The notes beneath the pieces were generated by a model. That model ran no database searches and was not told the DNA's origin. It worked only from the letters and a program-made list of their open reading frames with translations. From Thalassobaculum litoreum DSM 18839 (GTDB lineage Bacteria; Pseudomonadota; Alphaproteobacteria; Thalassobaculales; Thalassobaculaceae): DNA of 64,000 bases. The position numbers were made by a program, and so were the translations under genes. The stretch's first letter is position 1. Each line of letters opens with the position of its first letter. Positions 40,091-48,810 of the stretch are shown here, piece after piece. Where the stretch lies: NCBI RefSeq assembly GCF_900102465.1, contig NZ_FNBW01000001.1, positions 248,557 to 312,556 on the forward strand, written 5' to 3'.

Positions 40091-40167
40091 GTCATCCTGA
40101 CGCAAGTCAGGATCGAGCCTCTGACGGTACCGGCACTCCCAGTCATTCTGACGCAAGTCAGGATGAC
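40091..40167. repeat. two copies of a palindromic repeat in a convergent gap
   Basis: ATCCTGAC-GCAA-GTCAGGAT (40094-40113) and GTCATTCTGAC-GCAA-GTCAGGATGAC (40142-40167, one imperfect pair) share arms and the same GCAA loop. They lie between the 39600-40079 gene and gcdH, which converge. A further GGGAGGGC/GCCCTCCC hairpin (40174-40203) adjoins the gcdH end and could terminate either transcript. Confidence 0.75.
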
Positions 40168-40215
40168 GTCATGGGGAGGGCCCCGCGGCGGCGGAGCCCT
40201 CCCTGGACGTCTGCC

Positions 40216-41445
40216 TTACCCGGTAAACGCCTGCAGGCCGGTCTGGGCGCGGCCCAGGATCAGGGCGTGCACGTCGTGGGTGCCTTCGTAGGTGTTCACG
40301 GCCTCCAGATTGAGCACGTGGCGGATCACGCCGTACTCGTCGGAGATGCCGTTGCCGCCGTGCATGTCGCGGGCCATGCGGGCGATGTCCAGCGCCTTGC
40401 CGCAGGAATTGCGCTTGGCCAGCGAGATCGCCTCCGGCGCGCCGCGGCCCTGGTCCAGCAGCTGGCCCAGGCGCAGGCAGGCCTGCAGGCCGATCGTGAT
40501 CTCGGTCTGCATGTCCGCCAGCTTCTTCTGGATCAGCTGGTTGGCGGCCAGCGGCCGGCCGAACTGGGTGCGCTCCATGGTGTAGTCTCGCGCCGCGTGC
40601 CAGCAGGCCTCGGCCGCGCCCAGCGCGCCCCAGGAGATGCCGTAGCGTGCCTTGTTCAGGCAGCCGAACGGGCCGCCCAGGCCGGAGATGTTCGGCAGCA
40701 GGTTCTCGTCGGGGACGAAGACCCCGTCCATCACGATCTCGCCGGTGATGGAGGCGCGCAGGCTGAACTTGCCCTCGATCTTCGGGGCCGACAGACCCTC
40801 CATGCCCTTCTCGAGCACGAAGCCGCGGATCTTGCCGTCCTCGGTCTTGCCCCAGATCACGAACACGTCGGCGATCGGCGAGTTGGTGATCCACATCTTG
40901 GCGCCGGACACCTTGTAGCCGCCGTCGACCTTCACCGCGCGGGTCTTCATACCGCCCGGATCGGAGCCGTGATCCGGCTCGGTCAGGCCGAAGCAGCCGA
41001 CCCACTCGCCGCTGGCGAGCTTCGGCAGGTACTTCTTGCGCTGCTCCTCGGAGCCGTAGGTGTAGATCGGGTGCATGACCAGGCTGGACTGCACGGACAT
41101 CGCCGAGCGGTAGCCGGAATCGACGCGCTCGACCTCGCGGGCGATCAGGCCGTAGCAGACGTGGTTCACGCCGGCGCCGCCGTATTCCTCGGGGATGGTC
41201 GCGCCGAGCAGACCCAGCGCGCCCATTTCGGTCATGATGTCCCGGTCGAAGGTCTCGTGGCGGAAACCTTCGGTCACGCGCGGCAGGAGCTTCTCCTGGC
41301 AGTAGTCCCGCGCGGAGTCTCGGATCATGCGCTCTTCTTCGGTGAGCTGGTCCTCCAGAAGGAGCGGATCATCCCAGACGAAATCGGGACGCTTCTTGAT
41401 GTCGGATGCCGGCTTGTCAGCGTCGGCGGCGACGGGCGGGGCCAT
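40216..41445 (-). CDS. gcdH: glutaryl-CoA dehydrogenase (acyl-CoA dehydrogenase family)
   Basis: The 409-residue FAD enzyme oxidises and decarboxylates glutaryl-CoA to crotonyl-CoA in lysine and aromatic breakdown. Family landmarks are [40 protein letters not shown] for FAD and substrate binding, [20 protein letters not shown], and the C-terminal [20 protein letters not shown] with the catalytic Glu. The [10 protein letters not shown] form and overall similarity favour GcdH over general acyl-CoA dehydrogenases. The start is the ATG at 41445; 80 bases separate it from the divergent small gene at 41526. No glutarate pathway partners are adjacent. Confidence 0.9.
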   Translation of the reverse strand: MAPPVAADADKPASDIKKRPDFVWDDPLLLEDQLTEEERMIRDSARDYCQEKLLPRVTEGFRHETFDRDIMTEMGALGLLGATIPEEYGGAGVNHVCYGLIAREVERVDSGYRSAMSVQSSLVMHPIYTYGSEEQRKKYLPKLASGEWVGCFGLTEPDHGSDPGGMKTRAVKVDGGYKVSGAKMWITNSPIADVFVIWGKTEDGKIRGFVLEKGMEGLSAPKIEGKFSLRASITGEIVMDGVFVPDENLLPNISGLGGPFGCLNKARYGISWGALGAAEACWHAARDYTMERTQFGRPLAANQLIQKKLADMQTEITIGLQACLRLGQLLDQGRGAPEAISLAKRNSCGKALDIARMARDMHGGNGISDEYGVIRHVLNLEAVNTYEGTHDVHALILGRAQTGLQAFTG

Positions 41446-41525
41446 GTCGATCTACCTCGTAATCTTGGTTCGTTCGTTCTTATATACGGCGGCAATGCGT
41501 AGCGTCCAAACATCCAGAGACGAGA

Positions 41526-41729
41526 ATGCCCCCTAGAAACGACAATCGAGTGATTCTGGAGTTCATTTCGCGGGGCGCCTACGTGAAGGTGAGCGCCATC
41601 GATCCGGTTACGGGTACCGAGGTCTCGATCGTCGGCGATCCGACGCGCGGCGAGGCGGCCCTGCGCCAGCTGGCGATCCGCAAGCTGGAATACGTGATGA
41701 ACAAGCAAAAGAAAGACGGCCGCCGGTAA
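41526..41729 (+). CDS. small conserved protein of unknown function
   Basis: The 67-residue product is basic at both ends. Its core, VILEFISRGAYVKVSAIDPV then TGTEVSIVGDPTRGEAALRQ, alternates hydrophobic and polar residues as in a small beta-sheet, and ends with a helix (LAIRKLEYVMNKQKK). I recognise it as a type of short protein found in alphaproteobacteria with no known function. It is divergent from gcdH and ends 42 bases before the convergent mucR. The absence of a hydrophobic stretch suggests a cytoplasmic protein. Confidence 0.7.
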   Translation: MPPRNDNRVILEFISRGAYVKVSAIDPVTGTEVSIVGDPTRGEAALRQLAIRKLEYVMNKQKKDGRR

Positions 41730-41771
41730 GCCGACGGCCGTCCACTATTCGAAAAATCGAAAAGTCGGCGG

Positions 41772-42221
41772 TTACGCGCTCTTGCGACGCCCCCCGCGGC
41801 GGGAGGTCTGACGGCCGAGGCCGATCTTCTTGGCGAACTCCGAGCGCTGAGCCGCGTAGTTCGGCGCCACCATCGGATAATCGGCCGGCAGCCCCCACTT
41901 CGCCCGATAATCCTCTGGAGTCATGTCGTAGGTGGTGCGCAGGTGACGCTTCAGCATCTTCAACTGCTTGCCATCTTCCAGGCAAACGATGTAATCCGGC
42001 GTCACCGACTTCTTGATCGGAACGGCAGGCTTCAGCGGCTCCGGCTCCGGCTCGCCGCCACCCTCATTCAGATTGTTGAGCGCATCGTGAACCGTATTGA
42101 TCACCTCCGCGATTTGATTGGAGGCGACCGAGTTGTTGCTCAGATAAGCCGCGACGACCTGGGTCGTCATTTCGATCATCGATTTACCGGCGGCTGTTTC
42201 AGTCTTGGCGTCTTCGCTCAT
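41772..42221 (-). CDS. mucR: MucR/Ros-family zinc-finger transcriptional regulator
   Basis: The 149-residue DNA-binding protein has the family's C-terminal zinc-finger region, YIVCLEDGKQLKMLKRHLR then TTYDMTPEDYRAKWGLPADY and PMVAPNYAAQRSEFAKKIGL. Members bind AT-rich DNA and control exopolysaccharide, motility, cell-cycle or symbiosis genes, and usually repress themselves. The start at the ATG at 42221 (MSEDAKTETAAGKS) is chosen because residues upstream are not conserved in character. The 316 bases between it and rpiB contain an AT-rich section (42222-42400), a likely place for autoregulation. Confidence 0.92.
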   Translation of the reverse strand: MSEDAKTETAAGKSMIEMTTQVVAAYLSNNSVASNQIAEVINTVHDALNNLNEGGGEPEPEPLKPAVPIKKSVTPDYIVCLEDGKQLKMLKRHLRTTYDMTPEDYRAKWGLPADYPMVAPNYAAQRSEFAKKIGLGRQTSRRGGRRKSA

Positions 42222-42537
42222 TGAAAAGCTCAATTTTGTGGGGAACATTGCATAACAGATGTGCTGACACAGGCGACAAGGCAAGTCAATACATTCTGCA
42301 AGAATTTCAGTGACTAACTTTAAGTATGGGACAGCACTTATTGCACGGCTGTTGAAATAATTTCCCCATGAAATTTGTCATTGAAGGGAAAGTCGGTCGG
42401 GATCGCGCGTGTTGCGCCAGAAGCTGGGCAGATGGTGAAAACTCACAGGATTTCAATACCGAGTCGTGCCAGCTTTTGTGGCATCGCACCGGCAAGTTGG
42501 CTTATATAGGGACGAACCTGCCCCGGAGCCTTCGACT
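42222..42537. promoter_or_regulatory. divergent intergenic region mucR-rpiB
   Basis: These 316 bases contain no gene I can support. The mucR half is clearly lower in GC than the window and probably carries the mucR promoter and MucR-type AT-rich binding sites. A TTATATA element at 42502-42508, about 30 bases before the rpiB ATG, is a candidate -10; no convincing -35 is placed at 17 bases. Confidence 0.4.
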
Positions 42538-42987
42538 ATGACCTCTGCCGCGATCGCCATTGCGTCCGATCATGCCGGTTATCCGCTGAAGACCGACCTC
42601 GTGGATTTTCTGCGCGAGAAAGGATTCGAGGTGCTGGATCTCGGGACGGACGGCGCGGCGTCGGTTGATTATCCGGATTTCGCCGTCGAGATGGCCCGCG
42701 CCCTGAAGGACGGAACCGCGTCCCGCGGCGTGCTGGTCTGCGGCACCGGCCTTGGAATCAGCATCGCCGCCAACAGATATCCCTGGGTGCGCGCCGCCAT
42801 GTGCCACGATGTAACCACCGCGCGGCTGTGCCGGGAGCATAACGATGCCAACGTGATCGCCCTGGGCGGGCGGCTGCTCGGCGTCGAGGTTGCCCGGGAC
42901 TGCCTGCAAACGTTTCTTACCACCGACTTCGGCGGCGACCGCCACACCAGGCGGGTCGGCAAGATGACCAATCCGCCGGAACTGTAA
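42538..42987 (+). CDS. rpiB: ribose-5-phosphate isomerase B
   Basis: The 149-residue LacAB/RpiB-fold enzyme interconverts ribose 5-phosphate and ribulose 5-phosphate. It shows IAIASDHAGYPLKTDLVDFL at the N-terminus with the phosphate-binding His, VDYPDFAVEMARAL, and the catalytic cysteine in GVLVCGTGLGISIAANRYPW. DVTTARLCREHNDANVIALG is the last conserved block. Start ATG at 42538 with GGAG about 10 bases upstream. glyA follows after 84 bases; the rpiB-glyA-nrdR order is common in alphaproteobacteria. Confidence 0.96.
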   Translation: MTSAAIAIASDHAGYPLKTDLVDFLREKGFEVLDLGTDGAASVDYPDFAVEMARALKDGTASRGVLVCGTGLGISIAANRYPWVRAAMCHDVTTARLCREHNDANVIALGGRLLGVEVARDCLQTFLTTDFGGDRHTRRVGKMTNPPEL

Positions 42988-43071
42988 GGCGCCGCCGCCA
43001 TCGGCCCCGAGCCGGGCGACAACCGCCACCACCTGACACCAGACTGAGGTCCGAAGGAGACCGATCTCTTC

Positions 43072-44379
43072 ATGACCCTCGCCAATGATCTTCACACCAA
43101 TGCCGAAACCTTTTTCGGCGCCTCCCTGGCCGAGAGCGATGCCGAGCTGCTCGGCTCGATCACCAAGGAGCTGCACCGACAGCAGTCCCAGATCGAGCTG
43201 ATCGCCTCGGAGAACATCGTCTCCCGCGCCGTGCTGGAGGCCCAGGGCTCGGTTCTCACCAACAAGTACGCCGAAGGCTATCCGGGCCGGCGCTACTACG
43301 GCGGCTGCGAGTTCGTGGACATCGCCGAGCAGCTCGCCATCGACCGGGCCAAGAAGCTGTTCGACTGCCCGTTCGTCAACGTGCAGCCCCATTGCGGGGC
43401 GTCCGCCAACCAGGCGGTGTTCCTGGCCCTGCTGAAGCCGGGCGACACGATTCTCGGCATGTCGCTGGACGCCGGCGGTCACCTGACCCATGGCGCGAAG
43501 CCGAACCTGTCGGGCAAGTGGTTCAACGCCATCGGCTACGGCGTGACCAAGGAAGCCGGCACGATCGACTACGATCAGGTCGAGGCGCTGGCCAAGGAGC
43601 ACAAGCCGGCTCTGATCATCGCCGGCGGCTCGGCCTATCCGCGCGAGATCGACTTCGTGCGCTTCCGCCAGATCGCCGACGGCGTCGGCGCGCTGTTCAT
43701 GGTCGACATGGCGCATTTCGCCGGCCTGGTCGCCGGCGGCGTGCTGCCGAGCCCGCTGCCCCATGCCGATGTGGTGACCACGACCACCCACAAGACCCTG
43801 CGCGGCCCGCGCGGCGGCATGATCCTGTCGCGCGACGAGGATATCGGCAAGAAGATCAACTCCGCCGTCTTCCCCGGTCTGCAGGGCGGTCCGCTGATGC
43901 ATGTGATCGCGGCCAAGGCGGTCGCCTTCGGCGAGGCGCTGCGTCCCGAGTTCAAGGCCTATGCCCAGGCCGTGGTCGACAACGCCAAGGCGCTGGCCGA
44001 GGTGCTGAAGGGCCGGGGCCTGGATATCGTCTCCGGCGGCACCGACAGCCACCTGATGCTGGTCGACCTGCGGCCCAAGGGGCTGACCGGCCGCGATACC
44101 GAGCACGCCCTGGAGCGCGCCGGCATCACCTGCAACAAGAACGGCGTGCCGTTCGACCCGCAGAAGCCGATGATCACCTCCGGCGTGCGCCTGGGCACCC
44201 CGGCCGGCACCACCCGCGGTTTCGGCGTGGCCGAGTTCCGACAGGTCGGCGAGCTGATCGGCGACGTGCTGGACGGTCTGGCGCGCAACCCGGAGGGCGA
44301 CGGCCAGGTCGAGGCCCAGGTCCGGGCCAAGGTCGAGGCGTTGTGCAACCGCTTCCCGATCTATCCGGGCGCGGCCTGA
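43072..44379 (+). CDS. glyA: serine hydroxymethyltransferase
   Basis: The 435-residue PLP enzyme converts serine and tetrahydrofolate to glycine and methylene-tetrahydrofolate. Conserved parts are [40 protein letters not shown], and [20 protein letters not shown], in which Lys241 should bind [20 protein letters not shown] is typical of the C-terminal domain. AAGGAGA lies about 13 bases before the ATG. The gap to rpiB shows no riboswitch that I can recognise. Confidence 0.97.
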   Translation: MTLANDLHTNAETFFGASLAESDAELLGSITKELHRQQSQIELIASENIVSRAVLEAQGSVLTNKYAEGYPGRRYYGGCEFVDIAEQLAIDRAKKLFDCPFVNVQPHCGASANQAVFLALLKPGDTILGMSLDAGGHLTHGAKPNLSGKWFNAIGYGVTKEAGTIDYDQVEALAKEHKPALIIAGGSAYPREIDFVRFRQIADGVGALFMVDMAHFAGLVAGGVLPSPLPHADVVTTTTHKTLRGPRGGMILSRDEDIGKKINSAVFPGLQGGPLMHVIAAKAVAFGEALRPEFKAYAQAVVDNAKALAEVLKGRGLDIVSGGTDSHLMLVDLRPKGLTGRDTEHALERAGITCNKNGVPFDPQKPMITSGVRLGTPAGTTRGFGVAEFRQVGELIGDVLDGLARNPEGDGQVEAQVRAKVEALCNRFPIYPGAA

Positions 44380-44399
44380 GCGAGTGAGGGAGTAGAGGC

Positions 44400-44870
44400 A
44401 TGCGCTGTCCGTTCTGCGGTAACGACGACACCCAGGTGAAGGACTCGCGTCCCACCGAGGACAACACCGCCATAAGGCGCCGCCGGTTCTGCCCGGAATG
44501 CAGCGCCCGCTTCACCACGTTCGAGCGGGTGCAGCTTCGCGAGCTGACGGTGGTCAAGAAGACGGGCAAGCGCGCGCCCTTCGACCGGGACAAGCTGGCG
44601 CGGTCGATCCAGATCGCCCTGCGCAAGCGGCCGGTCGATCCCGAGCGCATAGAGCGTCTGGTGACCGGTATCGTCCGGCGCCTGGAGAGCATGGGCGAGA
44701 GCGAGATCCCGTCCGAGGTCATCGGCGAGATGGTCATGGACGCGCTCGCCAATGTGGACCCGGTCGCCTATGTGCGCTTCGCCTCGGTCTACAAGAATTT
44801 CCGCGAGGCGAAGGACTTCGAGAACTTCGTCGAGGAAATTCAGAGCGGCGGCAACTACAACGACGACTGA
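44400..44870 (+). CDS. nrdR: transcriptional repressor NrdR
   Basis: The 156-residue repressor senses ATP/dATP and controls ribonucleotide reductase genes. The zinc ribbon is [18 protein letters not shown] with [20 protein letters not shown], and the ATP-cone follows from about residue 49 ([20 protein letters not shown]). The [20 protein letters not shown] segment is invariant in the family. It lies 20 bases after glyA and 25 bases before ribD, the normal neighbours. Confidence 0.97.
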   Translation: MRCPFCGNDDTQVKDSRPTEDNTAIRRRRFCPECSARFTTFERVQLRELTVVKKTGKRAPFDRDKLARSIQIALRKRPVDPERIERLVTGIVRRLESMGESEIPSEVIGEMVMDALANVDPVAYVRFASVYKNFREAKDFENFVEEIQSGGNYNDD

Positions 44871-44895
44871 CCGCCGAAAGGCAGGGCGGTCCGCC

Positions 44896-46032
44896 ATGAC
44901 CTCCGTATCCACCATCACCGCATCCACCATCACCGCAGCCGACCGCGCCTTCATGGCGGTCGCGCTGCGGCTCGCCCGGCGCGGGCTCGGGCGCACGGCG
45001 GAGAACCCCTCCGTCGGCTGCGTCCTGGTCCGTGACGGCGAGATCGTCGCCCGCGCCCGGACCTCCGACGGCGGCCGACCCCATGCCGAGGCCAATGCCC
45101 TGGCGATGGCGGGCGAGGCGGCGCGGGGGGCGACGGCCTATGTCACCCTGGAGCCCTGCGCCCATTGGGGCCGAACGCCGCCCTGTTCCAACGCGCTGAT
45201 CGAGGCCGGCGTCGCCCGGGTCGTGGTCGCCGTGGAGGATCCGGACCCCCGGGTCGACGGCGGCGGGCTGGCGATGCTGCGCGCGGCCGGGATCGCGGTG
45301 GTGACCGGCGTGGAGACCGCCGCCGCCGAGGCCGGGCTCGCCGGATATCTGTCGCGCACCCGCATCGGCCGGCCGACGGTCACCCTGAAGCTCGCCACCA
45401 GCCTGGACGGCCGCATCGCCACCGCCACCGGCGCCAGCCGATGGATCACCGGGCCGCAGGCACGGGCATGCGGCCACCTGATGCGGGCGCGCCACGACGC
45501 CATCCTGGTCGGCGCCGGCACCGCCACGGCCGACGATCCGGCGTTGACCTGCCGTCTGCCGGGGCTGGAGGCGCAGTCGCCGGTGCGGGTGGTGCTCGAC
45601 AGCGGGCTCGCCCTGTCGCGATCCGCCCGCCTCGTCGCCACCGCCGCGCAGACCCCGACCTGGGTGATCTGCGGGCAGGGGGCGCCATCGGACCGGCGCG
45701 GCGCTCTGGAGGCGCGGGGCGTGGCGGTGATCCCCGTCGCCACCGCCCCTGACGGCCGCCCCGAGATCCACGCGGCTCTGGCCGCCCTGGGCGAACGGGG
45801 CATCAACAGCGTTCTGGTGGAGGGGGGAGCCGCCGTGGCGGCAGCTTTTCTGAAGGCCGACGCTGTCGATACCCTGGCCCTGTTCCGTGCGCCGGTGGCC
45901 ATCGGCGGCGACGGAAGAGCCGCGTTGGACGGGCTTTCGGTCGCCGATCTGGACGGCGCGCCGCGATTCCGGTCGGACGGGATCGAGTGTCTTGGTGCAG
46001 ATACTCTGGAAACTCTGCGCCGACGGACATAG
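44896..46032 (+). CDS. ribD: bifunctional diaminohydroxyphosphoribosylaminopyrimidine deaminase / 5-amino-6-(5-phosphoribosylamino)uracil reductase
   Basis: The 378-residue enzyme performs two steps of riboflavin synthesis. The N-terminal deaminase has the zinc motif RPHAEANALAMAGEA and YVTLEPCAHWGRTPPCSNAL. The C-terminal reductase begins at TVTLKLATSLDGRIATATGA and continues with SRWITGPQARACGHLMRARH and DAILVGAGTATADDPALTCR. The ATG at 44896 follows nrdR by 25 bases; the first 15 residues (TSVSTITASTITAAD) are Ser/Thr/Ala-rich and variable. Nine bases separate it from ribE. Confidence 0.95.
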   Translation: MTSVSTITASTITAADRAFMAVALRLARRGLGRTAENPSVGCVLVRDGEIVARARTSDGGRPHAEANALAMAGEAARGATAYVTLEPCAHWGRTPPCSNALIEAGVARVVVAVEDPDPRVDGGGLAMLRAAGIAVVTGVETAAAEAGLAGYLSRTRIGRPTVTLKLATSLDGRIATATGASRWITGPQARACGHLMRARHDAILVGAGTATADDPALTCRLPGLEAQSPVRVVLDSGLALSRSARLVATAAQTPTWVICGQGAPSDRRGALEARGVAVIPVATAPDGRPEIHAALAALGERGINSVLVEGGAAVAAAFLKADAVDTLALFRAPVAIGGDGRAALDGLSVADLDGAPRFRSDGIECLGADTLETLRRRT

Positions 46033-46041
46033 GTTGCGGCC

Positions 46042-46671
46042 ATGTTCACAGGCATCATCACAGATATCGGCCGCGTGCGGTCGGTCGAGCAGCGCGGCGA
46101 CACGCGCTTCGTCATCGCCACCGGCTACGCCATGGACAGCGTCGATATCGGCGCGTCCATCGCCTGCGGCGGCGCCTGTCTGACCGTTGTCGAGAAGACT
46201 GCCGACAGCTTTTCCGTCGACGTCTCCGCCGAGACCCTGTCGAAGACCACGCTCGGCACCTGGGTCGAGGGCACGCCGATCAACCTGGAGCGCTCGCTGA
46301 CCCTGGGCTCCGAACTGGGCGGCCACCTGGTCACCGGCCACGTGGACGGGATGGCCAGGCTGGTCGCCGTCGGTCGCGACGGGGACAGCCACCGGCTGTC
46401 GGTGGAGGCGCCGGAGGGACTGGAGGGCTTCGTCGCCACCAAGGGCTCGGTCTGCCTCGACGGCGTGTCGCTGACCGTGAACGCGGTTCAGGGCCGGCGT
46501 TTCGAGCTCAACCTGATCCCCCATACCTGGGATCACACCACCTTCCGCGAGCGGTCCGTCGGGGACAATTTGAACATGGAAGTGGATCTTCTTGCGCGGT
46601 ACGTTGCGCGCCTCGCCGAGACCGGGACGGTGCCCGTCTCGTCGCTGATCAGCCGAACGAATGGATCGTGA
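46042..46671 (+). CDS. ribE: riboflavin synthase, alpha subunit
   Basis: The 209-residue protein is made of two lumazine-binding repeats, as the family requires. The first begins MFTGIITDIGRVRSVEQRGD and contains the conserved IACGGACLTVV; the second contains GGHLVTGHVDGMARLV and SVCLDGVSLTVNAV. It makes riboflavin from two molecules of lumazine. The stop codon overlaps the ribB start (TGATG), so the two are translationally coupled. Confidence 0.95.
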   Translation: MFTGIITDIGRVRSVEQRGDTRFVIATGYAMDSVDIGASIACGGACLTVVEKTADSFSVDVSAETLSKTTLGTWVEGTPINLERSLTLGSELGGHLVTGHVDGMARLVAVGRDGDSHRLSVEAPEGLEGFVATKGSVCLDGVSLTVNAVQGRRFELNLIPHTWDHTTFRERSVGDNLNMEVDLLARYVARLAETGTVPVSSLISRTNGS

Positions 46672-47825
46672 TGTCCGAGCAGCAACCGCACTCCCTGTCG
46701 GAGGTCTATACCGGCGCGCTCTCCTCCATCGAGGAAGTCGTCGAGGAGGCCCGCTCCGGACGGATGTTCATCCTGGTCGACGACGAGAACCGGGAGAACG
46801 AAGGCGATATCTGCGTGGTCGCCCAGATGGCCACGCCGGAAGTCGTCAACTTCATGGCCAAGCACGCCCGCGGGCTAATCTGCCTGTCGCTGACCCGCGA
46901 CCGGATCGACAAGCTCGGCCTGCCGCTGATGTCGTCGCGCAACGAGACCCGGCACGAGACCGCCTTCACCGTCTCCATCGAGGCGCGCGAGGGGGTGACC
47001 ACCGGCATCTCGGCCCATGACCGCGCCCATACCATTCAGGTCGCCATCGACCCGCAGCGCGGCCGCGAGGACATCGTCACGCCGGGCCACGTCTTCCCGC
47101 TGATGGCGCGCGAGGGCGGCACACTGGTGCGCGCTGGCCATACCGAGGCGGTGGTCGACATCGCCCGCATGGCCGGGCTGAACCCGTCCGGCGTGATCTG
47201 CGAGATCATGAACGACGACGGCACCATGGCGCGGCTGCCGGATCTGGTGCAGTTCGCCCAATTCCACAACTTGAAGATCGCCACGATCGCCGACCTTATC
47301 GCCTATCGCCGGCGCACCGAGAGCGTCGTCGACCGCGCGGTGGAGACCACCCTGCGCAGCAAGTTCGGCGGCGACTGGCGGATGATCGTCTACACCAACA
47401 AGGTGACCTATGCCGAGCATGTGGTCCTGGTGAAGGGCGACATCACCACCAAGGACCCGGTGCTGGTGCGCATGCACGCGCTGAACGTGCTGGACGACGT
47501 GCTGGGCGACGACAGCGGCAAGCGCGGCGGCACCCTGGGGTCGGCCATGAAGCTGATCGGCGAGGCCGGCCGCGGCGTGGTCGTGCTGATCCGCGAGCCG
47601 AGCGCCACCTCCCTGTCCGACCGGGTGCGCGACAAGCTGCGCGCCGAGGCGGAGGGGCGGGTGCCCCATGCCGAGCTGCGCGACTACGGCGTCGGCGCCC
47701 AGATCCTGCTGGACCTTGGCATCCACGAGATGGTGCTGCTGTCCAACACCAAACGAACCATCATCGGGCTCGACGGATACGGCCTCAGCGTCGTCGAACA
47801 GCGCCCGATCCCCGTCGACGTGTGA
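46671..47825 (+). CDS. ribB: 3,4-dihydroxy-2-butanone 4-phosphate synthase with a degenerate GTP cyclohydrolase II-like domain
   Basis: The 384-residue protein has a complete RibB half: VEEARSGRMFILVDDENREN, EGDICVVAQMATPEVVNFMA, and HVFPLMAREGGTLVRAGHTE followed by AVVDIARMAGL. The C-terminal half (from about residue 223) aligns with GTP cyclohydrolase II but reads VLVRMHALNVLDDVLGDDSG where active enzymes have the three zinc-binding cysteines (ECLTGD and RCDCG). It should make the four-carbon precursor but not open GTP. Hybrid RibB proteins with an inactive RibA-like part are known in proteobacteria. The start overlaps the ribE stop; 16 bases separate it from ribH. Confidence 0.93.
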   Translation: MSEQQPHSLSEVYTGALSSIEEVVEEARSGRMFILVDDENRENEGDICVVAQMATPEVVNFMAKHARGLICLSLTRDRIDKLGLPLMSSRNETRHETAFTVSIEAREGVTTGISAHDRAHTIQVAIDPQRGREDIVTPGHVFPLMAREGGTLVRAGHTEAVVDIARMAGLNPSGVICEIMNDDGTMARLPDLVQFAQFHNLKIATIADLIAYRRRTESVVDRAVETTLRSKFGGDWRMIVYTNKVTYAEHVVLVKGDITTKDPVLVRMHALNVLDDVLGDDSGKRGGTLGSAMKLIGEAGRGVVVLIREPSATSLSDRVRDKLRAEAEGRVPHAELRDYGVGAQILLDLGIHEMVLLSNTKRTIIGLDGYGLSVVEQRPIPVDV

Positions 47826-47841
47826 GAAGAAGAAGAAGACC

Positions 47842-48288
47842 ATGCCCCGAGTCCTGATCGTTGAAGCCAGGTTTTACGAGGACATCGCCGACGAGCTCGT
47901 CCGCGGCGCCGTCCAGCACCTGGAGGCCGCCGGCGTCGAGTACGACCGGGTGACCGTGCCGGGCGCCTTCGAGATCCCGGCGGCGATCTCCATGGCCCAT
48001 CAGGGTTCGATGAAGGGCGGGGCTGCCTATGATGGCTACATCGCGCTCGGCTGCGTGATCCGGGGCGAGACCACCCATTACGACTATGTCTGCGGCGAGA
48101 GTGCGCGCGGGCTGATGGAGCTGTCCGTCCGCGAGAACCTGGCGATCGGCTACGGGATCCTGACGGTCGAGAACGGGGATCAGGCCTGGGCGCGCGCCCG
48201 GGTCGAGACCGGCAAGAACAAGGGCCGGGACGCCGCCGAGGCCTGCCTGGCGATGGTGTCCCTACGCCATCAGTTCGGCCTGTCATGA
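47842..48288 (+). CDS. ribH: 6,7-dimethyl-8-ribityllumazine synthase
   Basis: The 148-residue enzyme condenses the RibB and RibD products to lumazine. Conserved blocks are RVLIVEARFYEDIADELVRG, VTVPGAFEIPAAISMA, ALGCVIRGETTHYDYVCGES with the catalytic His, and the C-terminal GKNKGRDAAEACLAM. A purine-only GAAGAAGAAGAAGA tract before the ATG at 47842 acts as ribosome binding site. The stop overlaps nusB by ATGA, typical of ribH-nusB pairs. Confidence 0.96.
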   Translation: MPRVLIVEARFYEDIADELVRGAVQHLEAAGVEYDRVTVPGAFEIPAAISMAHQGSMKGGAAYDGYIALGCVIRGETTHYDYVCGESARGLMELSVRENLAIGYGILTVENGDQAWARARVETGKNKGRDAAEACLAMVSLRHQFGLS

Positions 48289-48785
48289 GCGAGTCGGACA
48301 AATCCGCCAGGCACGGCCGCGGCAAGACCGTCGCCCGCCGTCTCGCCCGTCTCGCCGCGGCGCAGGCGCTTTATGAGATCGAGGTCGCCTCGGCGTCGCC
48401 GCACGAGGTGGTGCCGTCCTTCGTCTCCCGCGGTTTCAGCGGCATCGTCGACGATGCCGAGTCGCGCCCGGTGGACGCGCTGTTCTTCGAGAAGCTGGTG
48501 CTGGGCACGGTCGGGGACACGCCGACCATCGACCCGATGCTCACCAATGCCCTGGAGCCGGAGTTCAAGCTCGGCCGCCTGGAGGTGCTGCTGCGCGCCA
48601 TCCTGCGCCTGGGCGCCTATGAGCTGCTGTCCTTCGGCGATGTCCCGGCCAAGGTGGTGATCACCGAATACGTGGAACTGGGCCGCGATTTCTTCTCCGG
48701 CCGCGAGCCGGCGCTCGTGAACGCGGTCCTCGACCGGCTTGCGCGCCTGCTGCGCGAGGGCGAGATCGCCGACCGGACCGACTGA
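48285..48785 (+). CDS. nusB: transcription antitermination factor NusB
   Basis: The 166-residue all-helical protein binds boxA RNA with NusE (ribosomal protein S10) during rRNA antitermination. It begins with an Arg/Lys-rich stretch (KSARHGRGKTVARRLARLAA), then AQALYEIEVASASPHEVV, and ends with the conserved ILRLGAYELLSFGDVPAKVV, ITEYVELGRDFF and EPALVNAVLDRLARLLR. It overlaps ribH by four bases, and thiL follows after 25 bases. Confidence 0.95.
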   Translation: MSESDKSARHGRGKTVARRLARLAAAQALYEIEVASASPHEVVPSFVSRGFSGIVDDAESRPVDALFFEKLVLGTVGDTPTIDPMLTNALEPEFKLGRLEVLLRAILRLGAYELLSFGDVPAKVVITEYVELGRDFFSGREPALVNAVLDRLARLLREGEIADRTD

Positions 48786-48810
48786 GCGCGCGCATGGGGA
48801 CGGCCCGGCC

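Noticed and set aside
43000-43071. Possible glycine riboswitch before glyA
   Set aside because: The 84-base gap shows no recognisable aptamer core and is too short for the usual tandem arrangement.
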